Assembly: GCA_963522145.1 (NCBI GenBank)
Contig: CAUQXI010000004.1
Span: 117,148 to 181,147 of the forward strand
Length of the DNA: 64,000 nt
Source of the DNA: Mesorhizobium_B sp963522145
GTDB taxonomy: Bacteria; Pseudomonadota; Alphaproteobacteria; Rhizobiales; Rhizobiaceae
Direction of reading: 5' to 3'
Below the pieces are notes generated by a model, which was not told the DNA's origin, ran no database searches, and saw nothing but the letters and a program-made list of their open reading frames with translations. Of this stretch, positions 45,110-54,000 are shown in pieces; position 1 is the stretch's first letter, and each line of letters starts with the position of its first letter. Position numbers and translations under genes: made by a program.

Positions 45110-46045
45110 ATGGCTGATCCCATCGCCACCCCCGACAAGCGACCCTTCCGCTGGCACATCATCGTGTTTCTGGCGCCGGCCGTGCTTGTTTACACGGCGC
45201 TGATGATTGTGCCCTTGTTCGGCACGCTGCAGCTTTCCTTGTTCCGCAACATGGACGGCGCGCGCGCCTTTGCGGGGTTCGACAATTTCCACACCCTGTT
45301 CGGCGATCCGCGCTGGTCGGCCTCGTTCTGGAACGCGCTTGGCAATAATGTGTGGTTCTTCGTGATACACATGCTGGTGCAGAACCCGATCGGGATCGCG
45401 CTCGCCGCGCTGCTTTCGAGCCCGCGCCTGCGCTTTGCCGCCTTCTACCGCACGGCAATCTTCGTGCCGACGATCCTGTCCTTTGTGATCGTGGGCTTCG
45501 CCTGGAAGCTGATCCTTTCGCCGCTCTGGGGCGTGGCGCCGAACCTGCTCGATCTTCTTGGGCTGAAAAGCCTGTTCACGCCATGGCTGGGCAGGCAAGA
45601 ATACGCGCTGACCACGCTCGGGCTGATCTCGGTGTGGCAGTTCGTCGGCATCCCGATGATGCTGATCTATGCCGCCCTTTTGTCCATCCCCGAAGAGGTG
45701 ATCGAGGCGGCCGAGATGGACGGCGTGACGGGCTGGAGCCAGTTCTGGAAGATCAAGCTGCCGCTCATCCTGCCGTCCATCGGCATCATCTCGGTTCTGA
45801 CCTTTGTCGGCAACTTCAACGCCTTCGACCTGATCTATTCCGCGCAGGGCGCGATGGCCGGACCGAACTATGCGACCGACATTCTCGGCACCTTCCTGTA
45901 CCGCACCTTTTTCGGGTTCCAGCTCCAGAGCGGCGATCCCTATATGGGCTCGACCATCGCCTCGATGATGTTTCTCATCATCCTCATCGGCGTGTGCCTT
46001 TATCTCTTCGCCGTGCAAACGCGGCTGAAGCGGTACCAGTTCTGA
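45110..46045 (+). CDS. ABC sugar transporter permease (MalF type)
   Basis: A 311-residue inner membrane protein with six membrane segments. The EAA loop is PEEVIEAAEMDGVTGWSQFWKI, and GFAWKLILSPLWG precedes it as in other CUT1 permeases. Its stop overlaps the next start by 1 nt (TGATG), so the two permeases are co-translated. It lies 38 bp after the RIME-like element. No strong ribosome binding site is seen before the ATG, which fits a lower level of expression than the binding protein. Confidence 0.93.
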   Translation: MADPIATPDKRPFRWHIIVFLAPAVLVYTALMIVPLFGTLQLSLFRNMDGARAFAGFDNFHTLFGDPRWSASFWNALGNNVWFFVIHMLVQNPIGIALAALLSSPRLRFAAFYRTAIFVPTILSFVIVGFAWKLILSPLWGVAPNLLDLLGLKSLFTPWLGRQEYALTTLGLISVWQFVGIPMMLIYAALLSIPEEVIEAAEMDGVTGWSQFWKIKLPLILPSIGIISVLTFVGNFNAFDLIYSAQGAMAGPNYATDILGTFLYRTFFGFQLQSGDPYMGSTIASMMFLIILIGVCLYLFAVQTRLKRYQF

Positions 46046-46884
46046 TGAGCCGCGCCACAGCCTCCCTGCCCCGCACGATCGCGGCCCATGCGGTGCTGAT
46101 CCTTTATACAGCGATCGCGCTTTTCCCCGTGCTGCTGGTCGTGGTGAACTCGTTCAAGGCGCGCAATGCCATCTTCCGCGCGCCGCTTGCGCCGCCCACG
46201 CCCGCCACCTTCGATCCGGTCGGCTACACCACCGTCATGGCGCAGGGCGACTTCCTGCTCTACTTCTCGAACAGTCTCATCGTGACCGTGGTTTCCCTGG
46301 CGCTCGTGCTGCTGTTCGGCGCAATGGCAGCCTTCGCCCTCTCCGAATACCGCTTTCGCGGCAATACGCTGACCGGCCTCTATCTTGCGCTCGGGATCAT
46401 GATCCCCATCCGGCTCGGCACGGTCGCCATCCTCCAGATGATGGTGGCGTCCGGGCTCGTGAACACGCTGACCGCGCTCGTGCTGGTTTATACCGCGCAG
46501 GGCCTGCCGCTCGCGATCTTCATCCTGTCCGAATTCATGCGGACCGTTTCAAGCGACCTCAAGAATGCGGGCCGCATCGACGGGCTTTCGGAATACCGCA
46601 TCTTCTTCCGGCTCGTGCTTCCGCTCGTGCGCCCAGCGATGGCGACGGTCGCCGTTTTCACCATGATCCCGATCTGGAACGATCTCTGGTTCCCCCTTAT
46701 CCTGGCGCCGTCCGAAGGCACCAAGACGGTGACGCTCGGCGCGCAGATCTTCATCGGCCAGTTCGTCACCAATTGGAATGCGGTGCTCGCTGCCCTGTCG
46801 CTCGCGATCCTGCCGGTGCTCGTGCTTTACCTCGTTTTCTCGCGCCAGCTGATCCGCGGCATCACCTCCGGCGCGGTCAAGTAA
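46045..46884 (+). CDS. ABC sugar transporter permease (MalG type)
   Basis: A 279-residue permease with six membrane segments. Its contact loop reads SDLKNAGRIDGLSEYRIF, the MalG equivalent of EAA, and it ends in RGITSGAVK as many MalG-type proteins do. The reading frame is open far upstream (from 45352), but only the ATG at 46045, overlapping the upstream stop, gives a normal N-terminus. It forms the channel with the preceding permease. Confidence 0.93.
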   Translation: MSRATASLPRTIAAHAVLILYTAIALFPVLLVVVNSFKARNAIFRAPLAPPTPATFDPVGYTTVMAQGDFLLYFSNSLIVTVVSLALVLLFGAMAAFALSEYRFRGNTLTGLYLALGIMIPIRLGTVAILQMMVASGLVNTLTALVLVYTAQGLPLAIFILSEFMRTVSSDLKNAGRIDGLSEYRIFFRLVLPLVRPAMATVAVFTMIPIWNDLWFPLILAPSEGTKTVTLGAQIFIGQFVTNWNAVLAALSLAILPVLVLYLVFSRQLIRGITSGAVK

Positions 46885-46896
46885 GGATTTCGGACT

Positions 46897-47895
46897 ATGG
46901 GCTCGCTCGCGCTGCGCAACATCCGGAAATCCTTCGGGCAGGTGGACGTGCTGAAAGGCATCGACCTTGATGTGGCCGATGGCGAGTTCTGCGTCTTTGT
47001 CGGGCCGTCCGGCTGCGGCAAGTCCACGCTGTTGCGCATCATCGCGGGGCTCGAGGACGCTAGCTCGGGTGAGGTGCGCATTGACGGTGCGCGCGTGGAA
47101 AACGTCGCGCCCGCCCATCGCGGCATCGCCATGGTGTTCCAATCCTATGCGCTCTATCCGCACCTCAACGTGCGCGAGAACATGGCGCTCGGCCTCAAGC
47201 AGGCGAAGACAGAAGCAACTGTGATCGATCGCCAGATTGGAAGAGCCTCCGCCATGCTGTCGCTCGACCCATATCTCGCGCGTCGCCCGGCGGAGCTTTC
47301 GGGCGGTCAGCGCCAGCGCGTGGCGATCGGGCGCGCGGTCGTGCGCGACCCCAAGCTCTTCCTGTTCGACGAGCCCTTGTCCAATCTCGACGCGGCGCTT
47401 CGCGTCAACACGCGACTGGAGATCGCCCGGCTTCACCGCGAGCTCTCCGCCACCATGGTCTATGTCACCCATGACCAGGTGGAGGCGATGACGCTGGCCG
47501 ATCGGATCGTCGTGATGAACGAGGGGCGCATCGAGCAGGTCGGCGCGCCGATGGAGCTTTATAACCGGCCGGCCACGCTGTTCGTGGCGGGCTTCATCGG
47601 CAGCCCGAAGATGAACTTCATCGACGGGTCGAGGCTGGGCGAGCGGGCTCAGACGGTTGGCGTCCGGCCCGAGCATATCCGCGTCAGCGAAACGGAAGGC
47701 GCCTGGCGCGGACGCGTGGTTCACGCCGAGCATCTGGGCGCGGACACCAATCTCTACCTCGACACGGAGCAGGCCGGCCTGATCACGGTGCGGCTGTTCG
47801 GCGAATATGCGGCCAGGCCGGATGCAACGCTCTTCGCCACGCCCGATCCGGCCAAGACCTACCGCTTCGATGCAGGCGGGCGAGTGATGGAATAA
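46897..47895 (+). CDS. ABC sugar transporter ATP-binding protein (MalK/UgpC type)
   Basis: A 332-residue ATPase completing the rightward importer. Walker A GPSGCGKSTLL, Q-loop VFQSYALYP, signature LSGGQRQR, Walker B LFLFDEPLSNLD and switch His YVTHDQ are intact. The C-terminal TOBE-type domain (from about 235) is shorter than in AglK. It lies 12 bp after the permease, behind AAGGA. The existence of a dedicated ATPase makes this importer independent of the AglK in the facing operon. It is the last gene; a terminator hairpin begins 4 bp after its stop. Confidence 0.94.
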   Translation: MGSLALRNIRKSFGQVDVLKGIDLDVADGEFCVFVGPSGCGKSTLLRIIAGLEDASSGEVRIDGARVENVAPAHRGIAMVFQSYALYPHLNVRENMALGLKQAKTEATVIDRQIGRASAMLSLDPYLARRPAELSGGQRQRVAIGRAVVRDPKLFLFDEPLSNLDAALRVNTRLEIARLHRELSATMVYVTHDQVEAMTLADRIVVMNEGRIEQVGAPMELYNRPATLFVAGFIGSPKMNFIDGSRLGERAQTVGVRPEHIRVSETEGAWRGRVVHAEHLGADTNLYLDTEQAGLITVRLFGEYAARPDATLFATPDPAKTYRFDAGGRVME

Positions 47896-47920
47896 AAAAG
47901 CCCGGCGTGATGCCGGGCTT
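47894..47920 (-). terminator. Intrinsic terminator of the hydrolase gene
   Basis: AAAAAA-GCCCGGC-GTGAT-GCCGGGC-TT. On the leftward transcript the 7-bp stem is followed by a run of six Ts, a standard terminator for the gene at 47946. The same stem may also stop the rightward ABC operon, though only TT follows on that side. Confidence 0.85.
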
Positions 47921-47945
47921 GGCGCGTTGAGGAACGATCTCCGGT

Positions 47946-48785
47946 TCAGGCGTCGGCCCGAACCTCCTGCCGCTGGCTGCCCAGGCCTTCGATGCCGAGT
48001 TCCACCACGTCGCCCGCCTTCAGATAGCGCGGCGGCTTCATACCCATACCGACGCCCGGCGGCGTGCCCGTCGAGATGATGTCGCCCGGATGCAGGCTCA
48101 TGAACTGGGACAGGTACGACACGAGGTAGCGCACGCCATAGACCATGGTCTTGGTCGAGCCGTCCTGCATGGTTTCGCCATTGACCTTGAGCCACATGGA
48201 AAGGTTCTGCGGATCGTCCACCTCGTCCTTGGTCACCAGCCATGGGCCGGTCGGGCCGAACGTGTCGCAGGACTTGCCCTTCGTCCACTGGCCGGCGCGC
48301 TCGGCCTGAAAGGCGCGCTCGGACACGTCGTGGGCGACGCAGTAGCCGGCCACATGGTCCAGCGCGTCGTCCTCCGAAACATATTTCGCGGTCTTGCCGA
48401 TCACGATGGCGAGCTCGACTTCCCAGTCGGTCTTTTCCGAGCCGCGCGGGATCAACACATCGTCGTTCGGACCGACGATGGCGGAGGTCGCCTTCATGAA
48501 GATCACCGGCTCGGGCGGCACGGCGAGGTTCGACTCGGCTGCATGGTCGGCATAATTGAGACCAATGCAGATGAACTTGCCGGTGCCGCCGACACAGGCA
48601 CCCAGGCGCGGCGAGCCTTCCACCAGCGGCAGCGAGGCGGGATCGATCCCTTCCAGCCAGGACAGGTCGACCAAGGCCGCGCCGGCGATATCCGGCACAT
48701 GGCCCGACAGGTCGCGGATGCGCCCGTCGCTATCCAGAAGTCCGGGCTTTTCGGCGTTCAACGCGCCATAACGAACCAGCTTCAC
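47946..48785 (-). CDS. Fumarylacetoacetate hydrolase (FAH) family protein
   Basis: A 279-residue FAH-family enzyme. The metal-binding cluster can be placed in the GLNYADHAAESN region, KATSAIVGPND and SEKTDWEVELAIVIGK, with the Lys/Asp-containing KGKSCDTFGPTGPW after it. The C-terminal STGTPPGVGMGMKPPRYLK is the usual family end. Relatives cleave carbon-carbon bonds or hydrolyse acyl-pyruvates, for example in rhamnose, fucose or ureidoglycolate breakdown, and the type seen here is often annotated as ureidoglycolate lyase or L-fucose-pathway hydrolase. Substrate unknown. It begins with GTG after AGGGAGGACAAGA. It appears monocistronic. Confidence 0.9.
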   Translation of the reverse strand: MKLVRYGALNAEKPGLLDSDGRIRDLSGHVPDIAGAALVDLSWLEGIDPASLPLVEGSPRLGACVGGTGKFICIGLNYADHAAESNLAVPPEPVIFMKATSAIVGPNDDVLIPRGSEKTDWEVELAIVIGKTAKYVSEDDALDHVAGYCVAHDVSERAFQAERAGQWTKGKSCDTFGPTGPWLVTKDEVDDPQNLSMWLKVNGETMQDGSTKTMVYGVRYLVSYLSQFMSLHPGDIISTGTPPGVGMGMKPPRYLKAGDVVELGIEGLGSQRQEVRADA

Positions 48786-48871
48786 TCTTGTCCTCCCTTC
48801 GCACTTTCGCGCCGCTTTCTACGCGCGGAAACACACGCATAGCAAGGAGAGGAATAGAGCCTAGGGGCGGT

Positions 48872-49696
48872 TCAACCGACGAAGGCGCGTTCCACCACGA
48901 AGCTGGCCGGGCGGCTGAGCGAACCTTCGACGAAGCCGCGTTCCTCGAGCAGATGCTTGAGATTCTTCAGCATCGCCATGGAGCCGCAGATCATGGCGCG
49001 GTCGGTTTCGGGATCAAGCGCGGGGATGCCGAGATCGGAAAACAGCTTGCCCGACTCGATCAGCGTGGTGATGCGGCCGAAGCGCGGGGAAGGCTCGCGT
49101 GTGGTCGAGGAATAGAAGCTCAACCGGCCAGCCGTCAGTTCGCCGATCAGCGGGTCTTCGGCAGCCTGCTGCGCCAGCGCCTCGCCATAGGCGAGTTCCG
49201 CACGATCGCGCGCGGTGTGCGTGACGATGATCGCATCGAACCTCTCATAGGTGTCCGGGTCACGCAGGATGGAAGCAAAGGGCGCCAGCCCGGTGCCGGT
49301 CGAAAACAGAAACAGGCGGCGACCGGGTAGCAGAGCATCCGTCACCAGCGTGCCGGTGGAGCGCGGACGCATCAACACCGTATCGCCGGGCTGGATCGTC
49401 TGAAGGCGCGCAGTCAGAGGTCCGTCGGGCACTTTGATCGAATAGAATTCAAGTTCGTCGTCCCAAGAAGGGCTTGCCACCGAATAGGCGCGGAAAAGCG
49501 GCTTCTCCTCGCCGGGCAGGCCGATCATGACAAATTCGCCGGAGCGGAAGCGGAAGCTCTGGGGGCGCGTCAGCCGGAACGAAAACAGGCGATCGGTGTA
49601 ATGGCGCACGGACACCACGCGTTCAGCGAGGACGCCGGGGGGGATGGGAGCAGACGGCGCTTCATTCGTGGACGCCACAGCGAGAGAAGACGACAT
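48872..49696 (-). CDS. fpr: Ferredoxin--NADP reductase (bacterial subclass)
   Basis: A 274-residue FAD enzyme that exchanges electrons between NADPH and ferredoxin or flavodoxin. The FAD-binding RAYSVASPSWDDELEFYSI is in the N-terminal beta barrel, while the NADP domain shows LFSTGTGLAPFASILRD and AMICGSMAMLKNL. The C-terminal VVERAFVG is that of the bacterial-type Fpr, which ends without the plant-type tyrosine. The family serves oxidative stress and iron-sulfur assembly. A stem-loop lies just before its ribosome binding site (AAGG). It is divergent from pncA. Confidence 0.94.
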   Translation of the reverse strand: MSSSLAVASTNEAPSAPIPPGVLAERVVSVRHYTDRLFSFRLTRPQSFRFRSGEFVMIGLPGEEKPLFRAYSVASPSWDDELEFYSIKVPDGPLTARLQTIQPGDTVLMRPRSTGTLVTDALLPGRRLFLFSTGTGLAPFASILRDPDTYERFDAIIVTHTARDRAELAYGEALAQQAAEDPLIGELTAGRLSFYSSTTREPSPRFGRITTLIESGKLFSDLGIPALDPETDRAMICGSMAMLKNLKHLLEERGFVEGSLSRPASFVVERAFVG

Positions 49697-49708
49697 GGTT
49701 CAACCTTG

Positions 49709-49727
49709 TTACGCCGGCTTGTCGAGC
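49709..49727 (-). promoter_or_regulatory. Stem-loop in the fpr leader
   Basis: GCCGGCT, loop TGTCG, AGCCGGC forms a perfect 7-bp stem whose base is about 12 nt from the fpr ATG, next to the AAGG ribosome binding site. It could limit or tune translation, or be the remains of a terminator. No experimental parallel is known to me. Confidence 0.35.
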
Positions 49728-49958
49728 CGGCTTGGCCTGGCGTGGCGGCCGCGATGGCGGGACATGAAAACCCACCGCGAAAAGGCCGCTGGCTGTGGCG
49801 ATGACCACCGTGAAACCGCCGGGTGGACGGTGGCTTTGCAGAGGGTCTAGCTAGACGATAAGGTATCGCGCGATCAAGGCGTCAGTGCGGAACGGTGTTT
49901 CAAACACTGCCGGGCCGCGAGGCCAGGATTGCGCCGTGCGGACGTGAAAAGGAAAACC

Positions 49959-50558
49959 ATGGCAGGCCGTGCACTGATCGCGATCGATGTGCAGAACGAT
50001 TTCTGTTCCGGCGGCGCGCTTGCCGTGAGGGACGGCGAGCAGGTCGTTCCCTTGATCAATGAGATGATCGAGGTTTTTCCGCACACCATCCTGACGCAGG
50101 ACTGGCATCCGGCCGGCCACGGGAGCTTCGCCTCCAGCCATCCCGGCAAGGCACCGTTCGAGAGCGTGCTGATGCCCTATGGCGAGCAGACACTGTGGCC
50201 GGACCATTGCGTGATCGGAACGGAGGGCGCGGAGTTCCACCCCACGCTGCAATGGAACAAGGCCGAGCTCGTGCTGCGCAAAGGCTTCAGGCCCGAGATC
50301 GACAGCTACTCGGCCTTTTTCGAGAACGACCGGAAAACGCCCACGGGGCTCGGCGGCTATCTGCGCGAGCGCGGTCTCGACAAGTTGACGCTGGCCGGAC
50401 TTGCCACGGATTACTGCGTGGCTTTTTCCGCGCTGGATGCCCGACGCCTGGGCTTCTTCGTCCATGTCCGCCTTGACGCCTGCCGCGCCATCGACCTCGG
50501 CGGCTCGCTCGAGCGGATGCTGGGCGAGATGCAGGCGGTGGGAGTTGCGCTGGAGTAA
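49959..50558 (+). CDS. pncA: Nicotinamidase/pyrazinamidase
   Basis: A 199-residue cysteine hydrolase that deamidates nicotinamide to nicotinate for NAD salvage. The catalytic triad is complete: Asp in ALIAIDVQNDF, Lys in VLRKGF and Cys in ATDYCVAFSA. The metal-binding Asp-His-His is in TQDWHPAGHGSFAS. AAAAGGAAAACC precedes the ATG at 49959; an upstream frame extension of ten residues is unlikely. It is a single gene with a strong bidirectional terminator after it. Confidence 0.95.
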   Translation: MAGRALIAIDVQNDFCSGGALAVRDGEQVVPLINEMIEVFPHTILTQDWHPAGHGSFASSHPGKAPFESVLMPYGEQTLWPDHCVIGTEGAEFHPTLQWNKAELVLRKGFRPEIDSYSAFFENDRKTPTGLGGYLRERGLDKLTLAGLATDYCVAFSALDARRLGFFVHVRLDACRAIDLGGSLERMLGEMQAVGVALE

Positions 50559-50603
50559 TCCCTCGTTGAGGAGGGACGAGCCGCTTGCCAACGCCTTACG
50601 ATG

Positions 50604-50634
50604 AAAAAAGCCCGGCGCGAGGGCCGGGCTTTTT
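50604..50634. terminator. Bidirectional intrinsic terminator between pncA and trxA
   Basis: AAAAAA-GCCCGGC-GCGAGG-GCCGGGC-TTTTT. The 7-bp GC stem has a run of As on one side and Ts on the other, so it can terminate both convergent transcripts. Its stem is the same GCCCGGC as the terminator at 47894. Confidence 0.93.
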
Positions 50635-50657
50635 GGATGAGGTGCTCAGACGGAGCG

Positions 50658-50981
50658 TCAAGCCGCGCTGGAATTGATCCAGTGCGACAGCGCGGTCTTC
50701 GGCAGCGCGCCGACCTTCATGTCGGCCACTTCGCCGTTCTTGAACATCATGAGGGTGGGGATCGAGCGCACGCCGAACTGCGCGGCGAGCTCCTGGTTCT
50801 CGTCGATGTTGAGCTTGGCGATCTTCACCTTGCCCGCGAGCTGCGTCGAGATTTCCTCCAGCGCCGGCGCGATCATCTTGCAGGGACCGCACCATTCCGC
50901 CCAGAAATCCACCACCACGGGCTCGGACGACTGCAGCACGTCCGTCTGGAAATTGCTCTTGTCGACCTTCACGGTAGCCAT
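50658..50981 (-). CDS. trxA: Thioredoxin
   Basis: A 107-residue thioredoxin that reduces protein disulphides with electrons from thioredoxin reductase. The active site WCGPCK is in DFWAEWCGPCKMIAP, the cis-proline in IPTLMMFK, and the conserved buried Asp in VVDFWA. AAGGATCG precedes the ATG. It follows addA on the same strand after 100 bp, a common order in the Rhizobiales, and may have its own promoter in that gap. Confidence 0.96.
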   Translation of the reverse strand: MATVKVDKSNFQTDVLQSSEPVVVDFWAEWCGPCKMIAPALEEISTQLAGKVKIAKLNIDENQELAAQFGVRSIPTLMMFKNGEVADMKVGALPKTALSHWINSSAA

Positions 50982-51017
50982 GGGAAACGATCCTTAAGTT
51001 GTGATTCTGCGAGCTCA

Positions 51018-51037
51018 AGATACAACATATAGTATCT
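51018..51037. promoter_or_regulatory. Short inverted repeat upstream of trxA
   Basis: AGATAC-N8-GTATCT lies about 37-56 bp before the trxA start in an AT-rich patch that may be the trxA promoter region. It could be an operator, but the arms are short and no regulator is implied. Confidence 0.25.
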
Positions 51038-51081
51038 CGAATGAATTGTCTCGGCCGAATGTGGTGTGCGAGCCGTAAGTT

Positions 51082-54000
51082 TCAAGCGACAGCATCCTCG
51101 GCCCCGATCTTTGCCAGCGCGGCATCCATGCGTTCTTCCGAAACGGAAATCGAGCGCCCTGCTTCGGTATAAACCAGCGTCGCGCGAACCGCCCGGTCAG
51201 GGTAGAGCGGCTGAAGCAAAGCGCGGTACAGCGCGAGCTGGGCAAGATGCTCTTCAGGCACCTCATCGAGGTTCCGAGGCGCGGGCCGGTTGGTCTTGAA
51301 ATCGACGATCAGCACTTCGGCGTCCGTTACCGCCAGGCGATCGATCTTGCCCGAGACGGCGCGTGGCATTCCTTTCACCACCACGATTCCGGTGACGGCC
51401 ACCTCCGCGCGGGTGTTCGGCCCCCAGAGGCTCTTCAGTTCGGGCGCGGCGAGCAGCGTCTTGACGGTGGCGGCAAGCTTCTCCCGCTCACTTGCGGGCC
51501 ATGCGGCAACCATCCGCGCCAGATAGCGCTCCGCGGCCGGTAGACGCTCGTCTTCGGGAAGGTCCGGCAAAACCTCGATCAGGCGATGGAAGGCCAGTCC
51601 CCGCGCGATGGCGAGACCCGGCCCCGGTTCGGCGTCGAGCACGGGCGAGCGGCCAGCGATCACGGTTCCACCGGCGTCCGGCTCCACGCTGGCCAGGGCC
51701 CCCGAAGGCGCGAGTGGGCGCGGCAAAGGCGGTGGCGCGGGCAATTCGGCAAACAGGTTCGGGGGCAGCCGCTTTTCCGCTACGGGCTGAACCTCAGCGC
51801 TTCCGGAGGCGGCAGGCTGGACGACCGCTTCCGGGCTGACGCGGAAGCGGTCCACTGTCTGGCCAGTATGCGGACACTGCCGCTTGCTCGCATGGGGCGA
51901 GTGCGCCAGTCCGCGATCCACAATTGCGTGCCAGCAGTTCTCGCCCTGTTTGGCTTTGCCGTGATAGCCGCAAACGATCAGCCGGTCCTCAGCGCGCGTC
52001 ATGCCGACATAAAGTAGTCGTCGATATTCGTCGTCGGCGCGATCCTTGACCTCCTGTCCGATCTTTCGCGTGAACTCGTTCTCCGCCTGCTTGCTGAAGC
52101 GCCACAGGAAGCCCTTTCCGGTCCAGGGCCGATCCTTTCCGTTTCCCGGCGGATCAAAGGAAAGAAGGCGCGGCATGTGCTGGGAGGAGAACGGCGCGCT
52201 GCCGCCATCCACCAGGAACACGACCGGTGCTTCGAGCCCCTTGGCGGCATGCACCGTCATGATGCGCACTTCCGGGCGGTTCTGATCCATTTCGCGACGG
52301 ATGTCGGGCGCGGCCTGCTCAAGCGTCGCGAGAAAGGCCTGCAAACCCGCCTGCCCCGCCTTTTCCGCGTTCAAGCAGAAGCTCATGAACTCGTCGAGGA
52401 TTTCGCCCGCCTCGTGGCCGAGCCGCGCGATCATCTTCTTGCGCACACCATCGCGGTTCAGCACGCCGGCATAGAATTCGAAGACCGGGCGGAATGCCGC
52501 CTCGTTTGTCCAGGCGGCAAGCTGGGCGGCAATCGTGGCGAGGCTCAGATCGCCGCTCGCTGCCGCGCGAAGGGCCGAACCCAGTGATTGCCCGGGGGCA
52601 CGGCTTGCCGCGAGCGCGAACAGTCCTTCTTCCGAAACGGCGAAGACTGGCGAGCGCAGAAGGGCGGCGAGCGACAGGTCGTCCTCGGGCTGAAGGATGT
52701 AGCGGCCAAGCGCGATCAGGTCCTTGACCGCGATATGGGCGGGCAGGCTGATGCGGTCCGCGCCCGCCACCGCGATATTGCGGTTCTTCAGGCTGCGGGA
52801 GAGTGCGTGAACGAAGCGGTCGCGCTTGCGCACCAGCACCAGCACGTCGCCGGCTGTGATCGCGCGGCTGTCCTCGCCCCGCTCCAGCATGTCGCGGCCT
52901 ACGACCCACCGCCTGATCGTTTCAGCGATGTTTTCCGCGAGCTTCACCTCCGGCGCGCTGGCGTGGTCGATGGCTTTCGTCCAGTCGTCGGGCTCCTCGA
53001 CGTCCTCGGCGCCGATCGAAGGCCAAAGCTCGACATAGCCGCCTTCGCGGTCGCGCACCGGCTTGTGGTCGATCGGCTCGGGGTAGCGCGTCAAACCGCG
53101 CTTGGCCGCGTCGGAAGCGAAGACGTGATCGACGGCGGAAAGAACGTCGCCCGTTGAGCGGAAGGACCATTTCAGCTCGACTTTGGAAAATCGACGCTCG
53201 GACGCCGTTGCCTTTTCGGCGAACAGGTCGCGCGTATCGGTGAATGATTGCGGCTCGGCACCCTGGAAGGAGTAGATCGACTGCTTCTCGTCACCCACTG
53301 CGAACAAAGTGCGGTGCGTGTTCTCGCGCGCGCCGACGCCTGCGAAGAACTCCTCCGCAAGGCGGCGCACCACGGTCCACTGGTCGGGGCTCGTGTCCTG
53401 CGCCTCGTCGAGCAGGATATGGTCGATGCCCTGGTCGAGCTTGTATTGCACCCAGGGGCCGGCATCGGGCCGTGCGAGCAGGCGGGCGGTGCGGGTGATG
53501 AGATCGTTGAAGTCGAGAAAGCCGCGCCCGCTCTTTGCCTTCTCGTAGCGGTGCAGCAGGCGGTCGGCGAGATGAAGGGCTGCCTGGGTGCCCTTGAGCA
53601 TGTGCAGCAAAGCAAGCCGATCGGTCAGCGCCAGAATGCCTTCCGCAACACGCATGAACTCGGCGGCAAAGTCCGGGAAGTGCTCGCCGACGCCCTTTGA
53701 TGCGATCGGTTCCGGCTTCCTTGCGGCCCCACCCTCGGTCAGGAAGGCGCGCTTGAGATGATCCAGGCGCTTGTCGGCCTCGATTTCCGAACAGGCCGCG
53801 ATCAGGCTTTCGGCAAAGCTGAGCGCATGTTTCTTTTTGGCGTCGGCCGCGCGGGCGAGGAAGCTTCCTGCCAACTCACGGGTAAAATACCGATCAGGCC
53901 ACAGAGCTTGCGAAAGACCGGCGGCATCCGCATCGGGCATCACGTCAAAGGCAGCAAACATAGATTCGGCTGCGGAACGCTCGAGCTGATCGATGAAGGC

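Noticed and set aside
45352..46044. Long N-terminal extension of the MalG-type permease
   Set aside because: The frame is open but it overlaps the previous permease gene entirely; the ATG at 46045 with a TGATG overlap gives the normal protein.
46549..48288. 579-codon minus-strand frame
   Set aside because: It overlaps the real permease, ATPase and hydrolase genes and has no family motif.
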